NCBI RefSeq assembly: GCF_044457565.1
Contig: NZ_JBITGZ010000010.1
Span: 1 to 64,000, forward strand
DNA: 64,000 bases
DNA from: Kitasatospora sp044457565
GTDB lineage: Bacteria; Actinomycetota; Actinomycetes; Streptomycetales; Streptomycetaceae
Direction: 5' to 3'
The translations under genes were made by a program, and so were the position numbers. This document shows positions 1-11,641 of this stretch, piece after piece (within the stretch, counting starts at the first letter, position 1; every line of letters starts with the position of its first letter). Below the pieces are notes generated by a model. It did not search any database. It worked only from the letters and a program-made list of their open reading frames with translations, and was not told the origin of the DNA.

Positions 1-630
1 AGCGAACACCCCGAACACCTCTACCTCGCCGACTTCGGCCTCACCAAGAAGTCCCTCTCCCTCAGCGGACTCACCACCGTCGGCCAGATCGTCGGGACGC
101 TCGCGTACGCCGCTCCCGAACAGATCTCGGGCTGGGCGGTCGACGGCCGCTGCGACCTGTACAGCCTGGCCTGCGTGGTCTTCGAGATGCTCGCCGGCGT
201 CCCGCCGTTCCGCCAGGACGGCGACCTCGCCCTGCTCTGGGCGCACCTCAACGAACCCGCGCCCCCGCTGGCCGCCCACCGGCCCGACCTGCCGCCGGCC
301 ATGGACACCGTACTGGCCACCGCCCTCGCCAAGGCACCCGACGACCGCTACGACACCTGCCTCGAATTCGTCGCCGCCCTGCGCACCGCCGCGGCCGAGG
401 AACCGCCCCACGCGCAGCAGTGCTGGCAGTCGACCGGCCCGCCCACCGAACTGGTGCCCGCGCTCGCCCAGGGCCCGTACCGGGATGCGTCGGAGCCCCG
501 GCCGCGAGCCGCGGCGGCCGCCGGGGTGCCCGAACCGCCCGCCTGGGCGATGCCCGTCTTCGACCCCGGCTCGCTGCCGTCACCACCGCCGCCGGCCACC
601 GGGCCGCCCCGGTTCAGCGCGTCCGGCTGA
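1..630 (+). CDS. Ser/Thr protein kinase, C-terminal part (5' truncated by window edge)
   Basis: This is the C-terminal 209 residues of a Hanks-type kinase; the start lies outside the window. The first visible residues hold the DFG metal-binding motif (LADFGLTKK), followed by the activation segment and P+1 loop (GTLAYAAPEQ) and the DLYSLACVVFEML helix typical of bacterial PknB-like enzymes. The kinase lobe ends near residue 125. The last 85 residues are Pro/Ala-rich and look disordered. No transmembrane segment or extracellular sensor follows the kinase lobe, so it is probably a soluble kinase or is anchored by something upstream. Substrates cannot be inferred. The family assignment is firm. 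Confidence 0.9.
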   Translation, partial: SEHPEHLYLADFGLTKKSLSLSGLTTVGQIVGTLAYAAPEQISGWAVDGRCDLYSLACVVFEMLAGVPPFRQDGDLALLWAHLNEPAPPLAAHRPDLPPAMDTVLATALAKAPDDRYDTCLEFVAALRTAAAEEPPHAQQCWQSTGPPTELVPALAQGPYRDASEPRPRAAAAAGVPEPPAWAMPVFDPGSLPSPPPPATGPPRFSASG

Positions 631-649
631 GCCGCCCAGCCGACCCGGC

Positions 650-694
650 GTCAAAGGCCCTGCTGTCAAGGGCCCCGCTGTCAAAGGCCCGGGT
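650..694. repeat. Three tandem 15-bp repeats between convergent genes
   Basis: Three consecutive near-identical 15-bp units start at 650, 665 and 680, each of the form GTCAARGGCCCBGST. They fill the space between the kinase stop (630) and the tetR stop (698, minus strand). Role unknown; each unit contains a short GGGCC-type palindrome. Confidence 0.75.
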
Positions 695-695
695 G

Positions 696-1448
696 TCAGC
701 CCTCGGTGGTGTGCGGCGGCGCGGCGGCCGCACCCGGCCGGCCGGGGCTCTCCGGAAGCCTGGCGGCGATGGCCGACAGCAGCAGCTCCAGCGCGAGCGG
801 GTAGGCACTGCGCTTCATGTCGGTGACCAGCAGGTCGGCGGTGGCGGCGATGTTGGGGTGGGTGGCGGCCGGCAGGCGGGCGTAGCGGGCCTGCCAGACG
901 CCGAGGTCGGCGGCCTTGGCGGGGGCGGGCAGCGCGTCGGCGGCGGCGTCCTGGGCGGCGAAGGCCAGTCCGTGGTCCACGAAGACGTGGTAGAGCTGCA
1001 CGGCCTCCTCGTCCGGGAAGCCGGCGCCGCGCAGGATGCCGAGGATCGTCTCGACGGCCCGCGTCTCGTGGTGGCGTCCGGTGGTGCGGTGGGCGGCGAG
1101 CGGGGCCGCCTGGGGGTGCGCCCGGTAGGCGGCGTGGATGCGCAGGCCGATGTCCCGCAGGTCGGCCAGCCAGTCGCCGGTGCTCTGCCAGCCGTGCTGG
1201 GCCTGGCCGATGAGTTCGTCGGTGATGGCGAGCAGCAGGTCGTCGGTGTTGTGGAAGTAGCGGTAGAGGGCGCTCGGGTCGGCGCCGAGGGCGGCGCCGA
1301 GGCGGCGGACCGTCAGGGCCTCGGCGCCGTGCTGGCCGAGCAGCCGCAGTGCCGTCTCCACGATGACCTGCTCGGACAGGACCGTCCCCTGCTTGGTCGG
1401 GCGCCGGCGTCTGCGTCCGCTCTCGCCGCCGACCACTCGCTCGTTCAT
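696..1448 (-). CDS. TetR-family transcriptional regulator
   Basis: A 250-residue repressor of the TetR family. The helix-turn-helix lies at about residues 25-70: the LTVRRLGAALGADPSALYRYF block is the classic recognition region. The C-terminal all-helical ligand domain (about 80-230) is family-typical in length and unassigned in ligand. The start MNERVVGG was preferred over an upstream in-frame ATG because that upstream extension would cover the divergent operator. It is transcribed divergently from the permease/amidohydrolase pair, and a perfect inverted repeat at 1483-1501 lies between them, so autoregulation and control of the pair are likely. The inducer may be a substrate of the permease or amidohydrolase (inference). 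Confidence 0.88.
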   Translation of the reverse strand: MNERVVGGESGRRRRRPTKQGTVLSEQVIVETALRLLGQHGAEALTVRRLGAALGADPSALYRYFHNTDDLLLAITDELIGQAQHGWQSTGDWLADLRDIGLRIHAAYRAHPQAAPLAAHRTTGRHHETRAVETILGILRGAGFPDEEAVQLYHVFVDHGLAFAAQDAAADALPAPAKAADLGVWQARYARLPAATHPNIAATADLLVTDMKRSAYPLALELLLSAIAARLPESPGRPGAAAAPPHTTEG

Positions 1449-1482
1449 CCGGTTGCCCCTTGCCGTAGCGTGGCGCCACCTT

Positions 1483-1501
1483 ACGTCAACGCCATTGACG
1501 T
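1483..1501. promoter_or_regulatory. TetR-type operator, perfect inverted repeat
   Basis: ACGTCAA (1483-1489) and TTGACGT (1495-1501) form a perfect 7-bp inverted repeat with a 5-bp spacer, 35 bp upstream of the tetR start and about 70 bp upstream of the permease start. Each arm contains a TTGACG hexamer, one on each strand, that could serve as a -35 element for divergent promoters. A bound repressor would then block both directions. Spacing and symmetry fit TetR operators. Confidence 0.7.
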
Positions 1502-1572
1502 GTGAAGGGCGGCGGAGTTTCATTTCCAGCCACCGGGGCCGACGCAGGCCCCCCGGTCAAGGCGGTGGCCAG

Positions 1573-3111
1573 TTGACTGCAACAGCGAAGGACGGGGCGA
1601 GCAGACCCCGGGGACGCGACCAGGGAGGCGCCGGAACCGCGCCCGCGAGCATGCGCAAGTCCATCGGCCTGCTCGACGGAGTGGTGATCGCGGCGTCCAG
1701 TACGGCCGCGACCACCAGCATCGGGATCGGGCTCGGGCTGACCGCGGGCATCGTCGGGCTGCACCTGCCGGCCATCATGCTGCTCGCCTTCCTGCCCGTG
1801 CTCGGCATCGCGGGCGGGTACGGCCGGCTCAACCGGGTCGAGCCCAACGCGGGCAACAGCTACACCTGGGTGGGGCGCACCCTCAGCCCCTGGCTGGGCT
1901 TCCTCACCGGCTGGGTCAGTATCGTCTCCACCGTGGTGTTCATGGCGTACACGACCGCGGTCACCGGCTCGGCGGTGCTCCAACTCGTCGGCCAGGCGGG
2001 GCTGCACAGCGTCCTCGGCCACCCGCTCGACCCGGAGTCGACCCTGCAGACCACGCTGCTCGGCCTGGTGGTGCTCGCCGCCGCCACCGTGGTCGCGACG
2101 CGCGGGCTCGGCCTGGCGGCCCGGCTGCAGCGGTACCTGCTGGTCTTCGAGTACGCCGTGCTGCTCGGCTTCTGCGGCTACGGCCTGTTCGCCGGTGACC
2201 AGCCCTTCTCGCTCGACTGGTACAACCCGTTCACCATTCCCTCGCTGGACTCGCTCGCCCAGGGCATGGTGCTCGGGGTCTTCTCCTACTGGGGCTTCGA
2301 GTCGGTGTTCAGCGTCGGCGAGGAGGTCCGCGATCCGCGGGACGCCTCGCGCGGCGGGCTGATCGCCCTGGCCCTGATGATGCTGCTCTTCCTGCTCGCC
2401 GCCACCGCCTTCCAGCGCGTCCTGCCGCTCGACGAGCTGGCCGACAACGGCGCCCAGGGGCTGACCTACTTCGGGCAGAAGCTCGCCCACCAGCCGCTGG
2501 CCGCGCTCCCGTTGATCGCCCTCACGTTCTCCGCGGTGGCCTCCCTCCAGGCGGCCGTCATCCCCACCGCGCGCGGCACCTACGCCATGGGCCGGGACGC
2601 CACCCTCGGCCCGGTCTGGACCCGGCTGCACCCGCGCCACCGGACCCCGGTCGCCGGCACCGTGCTGATCACCGCGATCGCCTCGGCCGTGGCCGTGCTC
2701 GCCCTGGTCATCCCCACCGTCACGGACCTCATCGGCGCCGCGGTCAACGCGATCGGCATCGTCGTCGCCCTCTACTACGCGCTCACCGCCTTCGCCGCCG
2801 CCGTGCGCTTCCGCCACCTGCTGCGCACCGCGCCGTTGGAGGCCCTGCGCGCGGTGGTCGCTCCCGCGCTCGGTGCCGTCGTCCTGCTCGCCGTCGGCGG
2901 CTACCTGGTGCGCAGCTTCTACCTGGCCTCCGACCACTTCGAACTGGATGCCGGCAACGGCTGGTTCCAGCTGCTCGTCCCGGCCCTGATGATCGGCTCA
3001 GGACTGTTCGCCGGGGCCTGGGCCCGCTGGGTGCGCCGGTCGCCGTACTTCGCGGACGGGCGCGGCACCGACGCCGGCCGACTGCTGCCGGCCCCCACCT
3101 CCCCCTCGTAA
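1573..3111 (+). CDS. APC-superfamily amino acid permease
   Basis: A 512-residue integral membrane transporter of the amino acid-polyamine-organocation superfamily. Hydrophobic segments repeat along the protein in the 12-helix APC pattern. TM1 carries the small-residue stretch after KSIGLLDGV, and a GFESVFSVGEEVRDPRDA loop near the middle resembles the TM6 substrate region of the family. The TTG at 1573 is chosen because AAGGCGG sits 7 bp upstream and it supplies the usual cytoplasmic tail. An ATG at 1651 is the alternative and lacks a well-spaced ribosome site. The amidohydrolase follows 52 bp downstream on the same strand, so uptake and hydrolysis of one amide or ureide compound under TetR control is plausible. 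Substrate unknown. Confidence 0.88.
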   Translation: MTATAKDGASRPRGRDQGGAGTAPASMRKSIGLLDGVVIAASSTAATTSIGIGLGLTAGIVGLHLPAIMLLAFLPVLGIAGGYGRLNRVEPNAGNSYTWVGRTLSPWLGFLTGWVSIVSTVVFMAYTTAVTGSAVLQLVGQAGLHSVLGHPLDPESTLQTTLLGLVVLAAATVVATRGLGLAARLQRYLLVFEYAVLLGFCGYGLFAGDQPFSLDWYNPFTIPSLDSLAQGMVLGVFSYWGFESVFSVGEEVRDPRDASRGGLIALALMMLLFLLAATAFQRVLPLDELADNGAQGLTYFGQKLAHQPLAALPLIALTFSAVASLQAAVIPTARGTYAMGRDATLGPVWTRLHPRHRTPVAGTVLITAIASAVAVLALVIPTVTDLIGAAVNAIGIVVALYYALTAFAAAVRFRHLLRTAPLEALRAVVAPALGAVVLLAVGGYLVRSFYLASDHFELDAGNGWFQLLVPALMIGSGLFAGAWARWVRRSPYFADGRGTDAGRLLPAPTSPS

Positions 3112-3163
3112 CGGGGCAGCACCTCGTGACCGAGAGCACCACCTCATGATTGGGAGCACCACC

Positions 3164-4801
3164 ATGACCCACGCCGATCTGGTCTTCACCGGCGGCACCG
3201 TCTTCACCGCCGATCCGGCCCGGCCACGGGCGGACGCCCTCGCGGTCACCGGTGAGCGGATCAGCGCCCTCGGCCGCGACGCGACGCACGAGCTGATCGG
3301 CCCCGGCACCCAGGTCGTCGACCTCGACGGCGGGCTGCTGCTGCCCGGGTTCCAGGACGCGCACGTCCACGCCGTGTACGGCGGCGTCGAGCTGGGCGAA
3401 TGCGACCTCACCGGCACCACCGGCGTCGACGAATACCTGCTGCGGGTGCGGGAGTTCGCCGAGGCGTACCCCGAGCGGGCCTGGATCACGGGCAGCGGCT
3501 GGTCGATGGAGAGCTTCCGGGGCGGCCTGCCGACCCGGCAGCTGCTCGACTCCGTCGCCCCCGACCGCCCGGTCTACCTGCTCAACCGGGACCACCACGG
3601 TGCCTGGGTGAACACCCGCGCCCTGGAACTCGCCGGGCTCACCCGGGACACCCCCGACCCCGCCGACGGCCGGATCGAACGCGAGCCGGACGGCACGCCG
3701 TCCGGGGCCCTCCAGGAGGGCGCCACCGGCCTGGTCGCCCGCATCGTCCCGCCGACCACGCCCGCGCAGCGCCTCGCCGGGCTGCTGCGCGCCCAGCGGC
3801 TGCTGCACTCGCTCGGCGTCACCGGCTGGCAGGACGCCCTGCTCGGGGTCTTCAACGGCCAGCCCGACCCCTGCGACGCCTACCTGGCGGCCGCCCGCGA
3901 GGGCACCCTCACCGCCAGGGTCAACGGCGCGCTCTGGTGGGACCGCGACCGGGGCGCCGAGCAGATTCCCGAACTCATCGAGCGCCGCGGCCGGTTGCGC
4001 CACGGCCGGTTCCGGGCCGACTCGGTCAAGATCATGCAGGACGGCATCGCGGAGAACTTCACCGCCGCGATGACCAGCCCCTACCTGGACGCCTGCGGCT
4101 GCGCCACCGCCAACTCCGGCCTGAGCTTCGTCGATCCGCCGGCGCTGCGCGAACACGTCACCGCGCTGGACGCGCTGGACTTCCAGGTGCACTTCCACGC
4201 GCTCGGCGACCGCGCCGTACGGGAGGCCCTGGACGCCGTCGAGGCCGCCCTGAAGGCCAACGGCCCGCGCGGCAACCGGCACCACCTGGCGCACCTCCAA
4301 GTGGTCCACCCCGAGGACCTGCCGCGCTTCGCCCCGCTCGGCGCGATCGCCAACATCCAACCGCTCTGGGCCGCCCACGAGCCGCAGATGGACGAGCTGA
4401 CCATCCCGTTCCTCGGCCCCGAGCGCGCCGGCTGGCAGTACCCGTTCGCCGGTCTGCTGCGCGCGGGCGCCGCCCTCGGCGCGGGCAGCGACTGGCCGGT
4501 CAGCAGCCCCGACCCGCTCGCGGGCATCCACGTCGCCGTCAACCGGATGGAGCCCGGCGCCACCGACGGCCGGGTCTTCCTCCCCGAACAGCGCCTGGAC
4601 CTGGAGACCGCCCTCACCGCCTACACGGCGGGCTCCGCCCGCATCAACGGCATGGACGACACCGGGCGGCTGAGGGCCGGTCACCTCGCGGACCTGGTGG
4701 TGCTCGACCGCGACATCCTCGCCCGGCCCCCGCTGGAGATCGCCGAGGCCCGCGTCACCCGCACCTACGTGGGCGGCGCGCTGGTGTACGCCGCGCCGTG
4801 A
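3164..4801 (+). CDS. Amidohydrolase family 3 protein (YtcJ-like metal-dependent hydrolase)
   Basis: A 545-residue cytoplasmic member of the amidohydrolase superfamily (composite beta domain plus TIM barrel). Visible metal-site motifs are DAHVHA after strand 1, the SVKIMQDG segment that supplies a bridging residue in this subgroup, HFHALGDRAV, HHLAHLQ and the GAGSDWPV aspartate near the end. Length and motif order match YtcJ-type enzymes, which hydrolyse amide or formamide-like bonds of exocyclic substrates; the substrate is not predictable. The ATG at 3164 has GGGAG 10 bp upstream. An in-frame ATG at 3146 has a similar-looking leader because a short GAGAGCACCACC-like stretch is duplicated just upstream. 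Likely co-transcribed with the permease. Confidence 0.88.
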   Translation: MTHADLVFTGGTVFTADPARPRADALAVTGERISALGRDATHELIGPGTQVVDLDGGLLLPGFQDAHVHAVYGGVELGECDLTGTTGVDEYLLRVREFAEAYPERAWITGSGWSMESFRGGLPTRQLLDSVAPDRPVYLLNRDHHGAWVNTRALELAGLTRDTPDPADGRIEREPDGTPSGALQEGATGLVARIVPPTTPAQRLAGLLRAQRLLHSLGVTGWQDALLGVFNGQPDPCDAYLAAAREGTLTARVNGALWWDRDRGAEQIPELIERRGRLRHGRFRADSVKIMQDGIAENFTAAMTSPYLDACGCATANSGLSFVDPPALREHVTALDALDFQVHFHALGDRAVREALDAVEAALKANGPRGNRHHLAHLQVVHPEDLPRFAPLGAIANIQPLWAAHEPQMDELTIPFLGPERAGWQYPFAGLLRAGAALGAGSDWPVSSPDPLAGIHVAVNRMEPGATDGRVFLPEQRLDLETALTAYTAGSARINGMDDTGRLRAGHLADLVVLDRDILARPPLEIAEARVTRTYVGGALVYAAP

Positions 4802-4909
4802 CGCCAGGGGACCCTGCCGTCAGAGGTCCACGAAACGGCAGAGGTCCCCGGGTCCGCGCCGCCCGACGGCGACGGTGACCCGGGGACCTCCCCGCACCGT
4901 GGTGCTGAT

Positions 4910-4948
4910 CCCGCGTGGGCCCGGACGACCAGCCCGGGCCCACGCGGG
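4910..4948. terminator. Strong bidirectional terminator between convergent genes
   Basis: A perfect 15-bp inverted repeat (4910-4924 with 4934-4948, 9-nt loop, arms CCCGCGTGGGCCCGG) lies between the amidohydrolase stop and the stop of the convergent isocitrate dehydrogenase gene. It has no T-tract, as is usual for actinomycete terminators. Confidence 0.8.
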
Positions 4949-4978
4949 TCACGCGCTCACGCGCACACGCGGTTCCCG

Positions 4979-7198
4979 TCAGCCGAGGGTGGCGAGAGCC
5001 TCGTTGAGGATCGCCGACGGCCGCATGACGGCCGCGGCCTTGGCGACGACCGGCTGGTAGTAGCCGCCGATGTCGACCGGCGAGCCCTGCACCGCGATCA
5101 GCTCGTCGACGATGGCCTGCTCCTGCTCGGTCAGCGTCTTGGCGAGAGCCGCGAAGGCCTCGGCCAGCTGGGCGTCCTCGGTCTGCGCCGCCAGCTCCTG
5201 GGCCCAGTAGAGGGCCAGGTAGAAGTGGCTGCCGCGGTTGTCGATACCGCCCAGGCGACGGCTCGGCGACTTGTCCCGGTCCAGGAAGGTGCCGGTCGCC
5301 CGGTCCAGGGTGTCGGCGAGGATCTGGGCCCGCGCGTTGCCCGTGGTCTGCGCCAGGTGCTCGAAGCTGGCCGCCAGCGCGAAGAACTCGCCCAGGCTGT
5401 CCCAGCGCAGGTAGTTCTCCTTGAGCAGCTGCTGGACGTGCTTCGGCGCGGAGCCGCCGGCACCCGTCTCGAACAGGCCGCCGCCGTTGATCAGCGGGAC
5501 GACGGAGAGCATCTTGGCGCTCGTACCGAGCTCCAGGATCGGGAACAGGTCGGTCAGGTAGTCACGCAGCACGTTGCCGGTCACCGAGATGGTGTCCGCG
5601 CCACGGCGGATGCGCTCCAGCGAGAACGCGGTCGCCTGCTCCGGCGACATGATCTCGATCTGCAGCCCGTCGGTGTCGTGCTCGGGCAGGTACGCCTTGA
5701 CCTTGGCGATCAGGTTGGCGTCGTGCGCGCGGCCCTCGTCCAGCCAGAACACGGCCGGGCTGCCGGTGGCGCGGGCGCGGTTGACGGCCAGCTTCACCCA
5801 GTCGCGGACCGGCACGTCCTTGGTCTGGCACATGCGGAACACGTCGCCGGCGGAGACCGGCTGCTCCAGCACGAGGTTGCCGGCGCCGTCCAGGACCCGG
5901 ACGGTGCCCTCGGCGGGGATCTCGAAGGTCTTGTCGTGGCTGCCGTACTCCTCGGCCGCCTGCGCCATCAGGCCGACGTTCGGGACGGAGCCCATCGTCG
6001 CCGGGTCGAAGGCGCCGTTGGCACGGCAGTCGTCGATGACGACCTGGTAGACGCCGGCGTAGCTGCTGTCGGGGATGACCGCGAGCGTGTCGGCCTCCTT
6101 GCCGTCCGGGCCCCACATGTGGCCGGAGGTGCGGATCATGGCCGGCATCGACGCGTCGACGATGACGTCGCTCGGGACGTGCAGGTTGGTGATGCCGCGG
6201 TCGGAGTCGACCATCGCCAGGGCCGGGCCCTCGGCCAGCTCGGCGTCGAAGGACGCCTTGATCTCGGCGCCCTCGGGCAGCGAGTCCAGGCCCTTGAGGA
6301 TGCCGCCGAGGCCGTCGTTCGGGCTCAGACCGGCCGCCGCGAGCACCTCGCCGTACTGGGCGAAGGTCTTGGGGAAGAAGGCCCGCACGACGTGACCGAA
6401 GATGATCGGGTCGGAGACCTTCATCATGGTGGCCTTGAGGTGCACCGAGAACAGCACGCCCTCGGCCTTGGCGCGGGCGATCTGGGCCGCGAAGAACTCA
6501 CGCAGCGCCGCGACGTGCATGACCGAGGCGTCCACGATCTCGCCCGCCAGCACCGGCACCGACTCGCGCAGCACGGTGGTGCTGCCGTCGGCGGCCGCCA
6601 GCTCGATCCGCAGCGCGCCGGCCTCGGCGATCACGGCGGACTTCTCGGTGGAGCGGAAGTCCTCGGCGTCCATGTGGGCGACGTTGGTCTTCGAGTCGGC
6701 CGTCCACTTGCCCATGCGGTGCGGGTGCGCCTTGGCGTAGTTCTTCACCGAGGCGGGCGCCCGCCGGTCGGAGTTGCCCTCGCGCAGGACCGGGTTCACG
6801 GCGCTGCCCTTGACCTTGTCGTACCGGGCGCGGACGTCGCGGTCCTCGTCGGTCTTCGGGTCGTCCGGGTAGTCCGGCAGCGCGTAGCCCTGCTGCTGGA
6901 GCTCCGCGATCGCGGCCTTGAGCTGCGGGATGGAGGCCGAGATGTTCGGCAGCTTGATGATGTTGGCCCCGGGGGTCTTCGCCAGCTCACCGAGCTCGGC
7001 GAGCGCGTCGGCGATGCGCTGGCCCTCCTCGAGACGCTCCGGGAAGCTCGCGATGATCCGCCCGGCCAGGGAGATGTCACGCGTCTCCACACTGACGCCG
7101 GCCGTCGAGGCGTACGCCTGGACCACCGGCAGGAACGAATGCGTTGCCAGGGCCGGGGCCTCGTCGGTGTGCGTATAGATGATGGTCGAGTCAGTCAC
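4979..7198 (-). CDS. icd: Monomeric NADP-dependent isocitrate dehydrogenase
   Basis: A 739-residue enzyme of the monomeric (IDH-II) family, converting isocitrate to 2-oxoglutarate with NADP reduction in the TCA cycle. The N-terminus (STIIYTHTDEAPALATHSFLP), the IKLPNISAS block, the GSAVNPVLREGNSDRR substrate loop and the C-terminal QGSPVDIGGYY motif are characteristic, and length matches the family. Translation starts at a GTG with GCGGAG about 5-6 bp upstream. Monocistronic: the convergent amidohydrolase is separated by a strong hairpin and the upstream hydrolase is divergent. A quasi-palindrome 27 bp before the start suggests MarR/TamR-type control. Confidence 0.97.
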   Translation of the reverse strand: MTDSTIIYTHTDEAPALATHSFLPVVQAYASTAGVSVETRDISLAGRIIASFPERLEEGQRIADALAELGELAKTPGANIIKLPNISASIPQLKAAIAELQQQGYALPDYPDDPKTDEDRDVRARYDKVKGSAVNPVLREGNSDRRAPASVKNYAKAHPHRMGKWTADSKTNVAHMDAEDFRSTEKSAVIAEAGALRIELAAADGSTTVLRESVPVLAGEIVDASVMHVAALREFFAAQIARAKAEGVLFSVHLKATMMKVSDPIIFGHVVRAFFPKTFAQYGEVLAAAGLSPNDGLGGILKGLDSLPEGAEIKASFDAELAEGPALAMVDSDRGITNLHVPSDVIVDASMPAMIRTSGHMWGPDGKEADTLAVIPDSSYAGVYQVVIDDCRANGAFDPATMGSVPNVGLMAQAAEEYGSHDKTFEIPAEGTVRVLDGAGNLVLEQPVSAGDVFRMCQTKDVPVRDWVKLAVNRARATGSPAVFWLDEGRAHDANLIAKVKAYLPEHDTDGLQIEIMSPEQATAFSLERIRRGADTISVTGNVLRDYLTDLFPILELGTSAKMLSVVPLINGGGLFETGAGGSAPKHVQQLLKENYLRWDSLGEFFALAASFEHLAQTTGNARAQILADTLDRATGTFLDRDKSPSRRLGGIDNRGSHFYLALYWAQELAAQTEDAQLAEAFAALAKTLTEQEQAIVDELIAVQGSPVDIGGYYQPVVAKAAAVMRPSAILNEALATLG

Positions 7199-7224
7199 CG
7201 TTACTCCGCTTCACGTCTACAACG

Positions 7225-7241
7225 TCTCGATATCAAGATAT
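7225..7241. promoter_or_regulatory. icd: MarR/TamR-like quasi-palindrome in the icd leader
   Basis: TCTCGATATCAAGA (7225-7238) is palindromic with one mismatch, and the overlapping ATATC-AA-GATAT (7230-7241) is a perfect inverted repeat. Both lie 27-43 bp upstream of the icd GTG. The TTGATATC half-site style resembles operators of MarR-family regulators such as Streptomyces TamR, which is known to act on aconitase and isocitrate dehydrogenase genes. The assignment is inference. Confidence 0.5.
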
Positions 7242-7539
7242 CTCGTGCGGGCCCCTCCCCGACAATCACCCCCGCCCCGTCCGACGGGCGAACCGCACGA
7301 GCCTCTTGTCATGCTCACGAGTAGCCCTCACCCGGCGAGGGCACCCACGCCGCCCGACGACCGCCCCACCCGGCGACCCCACAGCCCCTTCACCAGCGTA
7401 GGGACCCTCGGCCGAGCCCGCCGCCCGCACCACCCGGGGCCGCAGCCCCACCGCCGCCCGGCGAGGCCCGCAGGGCGGCCGCCATCGCCGTCGAGCCACC
7501 TCACCGAACAATCGTGCACCACTCGAATGCATGTCCAAT

Positions 7540-7569
7540 TTGCCTTATTTTCAACCCAGTTGGTGTAAT
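7540..7569 (+). promoter_or_regulatory. Candidate promoter of the hydrolase-caspase-STAND operon
   Basis: TTGCCT (7540-7545) and TGTAAT (7564-7569) are separated by 18 bp within the only A/T-rich patch of the spacer, about 50 bp before the first start codon. Confidence 0.45.
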
Positions 7570-8401
7570 GTCCGGAGTCTTCGCCGGGGGTGGCCGGCCG
7601 ATCGGTCCTGGAGGTCAGTGGTGGCACAGATCGTCGGTGTGCACGGGATCGGGTGGGCGTTCTCCTCCCGCTCGCAGATGACCGAGACCTGGCTCGCGGC
7701 GCTCCGCACGGGCCTGCAGAACGACCGCCATCCCCAAGCGGACACGGTCTCCTTCGAGGCCGCGTTCTACGGGTCTCACTACAACCTCGGCAGCGGTGGC
7801 AAGAGCGCCGGTGAGCCGCTCTACCGGCCCGCCGACCTGCAGCCCGGCTTCGAGCTGGACCTGCTGGAGGGCCTGGCCGACGCGGTGAAGCCGGACTCCG
7901 GCGCCGACCCGCAGGAGCCGGGCGCCAAGGGTGTGCTGGTGCGAAGCCCGCAGCTGCTGCTCAACATCCTCCTGGGTGTGCCGTTCTTCGGCTCCCTCGG
8001 AGCCTCGGGCATCATCCGGCTGATCAAACAGGTGCACCGGTACTTCAGCGACGACGACCTCCGGGCGGCGGTCCGCGGCGAGGTGGCCGCGGCGGTCAAG
8101 TCCGACACCCGTGTCATCGTCGCGCACTCCCTGGGCAGTGTCGCCGCGTACGAGACGCTGTGGGAGCACCCTGGACGGCGGATCGACACCCTGGTGACCA
8201 TCGGATCGCCGCTCGGGATCAAGGCCGTCCGCAAGCGGCTCGACGTGACCGGGGACGGCCATCCGGGGCTCCCCCCATCCGTCCGCCGATGGGTGAACGT
8301 CGCCGCCGAGCAGGACTTCATCGCGTTGGAGAAGTCCCTGAAGCGCCGGTACGGCGGCGCCGTCGAGGACTTCGTCGTCCGGAACCCGATGCTCGAGTGC
8401 C

Positions 8402-11637
<3,236 letters not shown>

Positions 11638-11641
<4 letters not shown>

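Larger units (their letters stand above)
7199..7620. other. Divergent intergenic region between icd and the caspase operon
   Basis: A 422-bp spacer with no supportable gene. It holds the palindrome at 7225-7241 near icd. Around 7500-7575 it has an unusually A/T-rich stretch for this window that contains the best promoter candidate for the rightward operon. The middle is GC-rich and featureless. Confidence 0.7.

Noticed and set aside
5225..7324. Long open frame opposite the isocitrate dehydrogenase gene
   Set aside because: It is the antisense of a firmly identified enzyme; its Val/Arg/Gly-rich translation is typical of GC-rich shadow frames.
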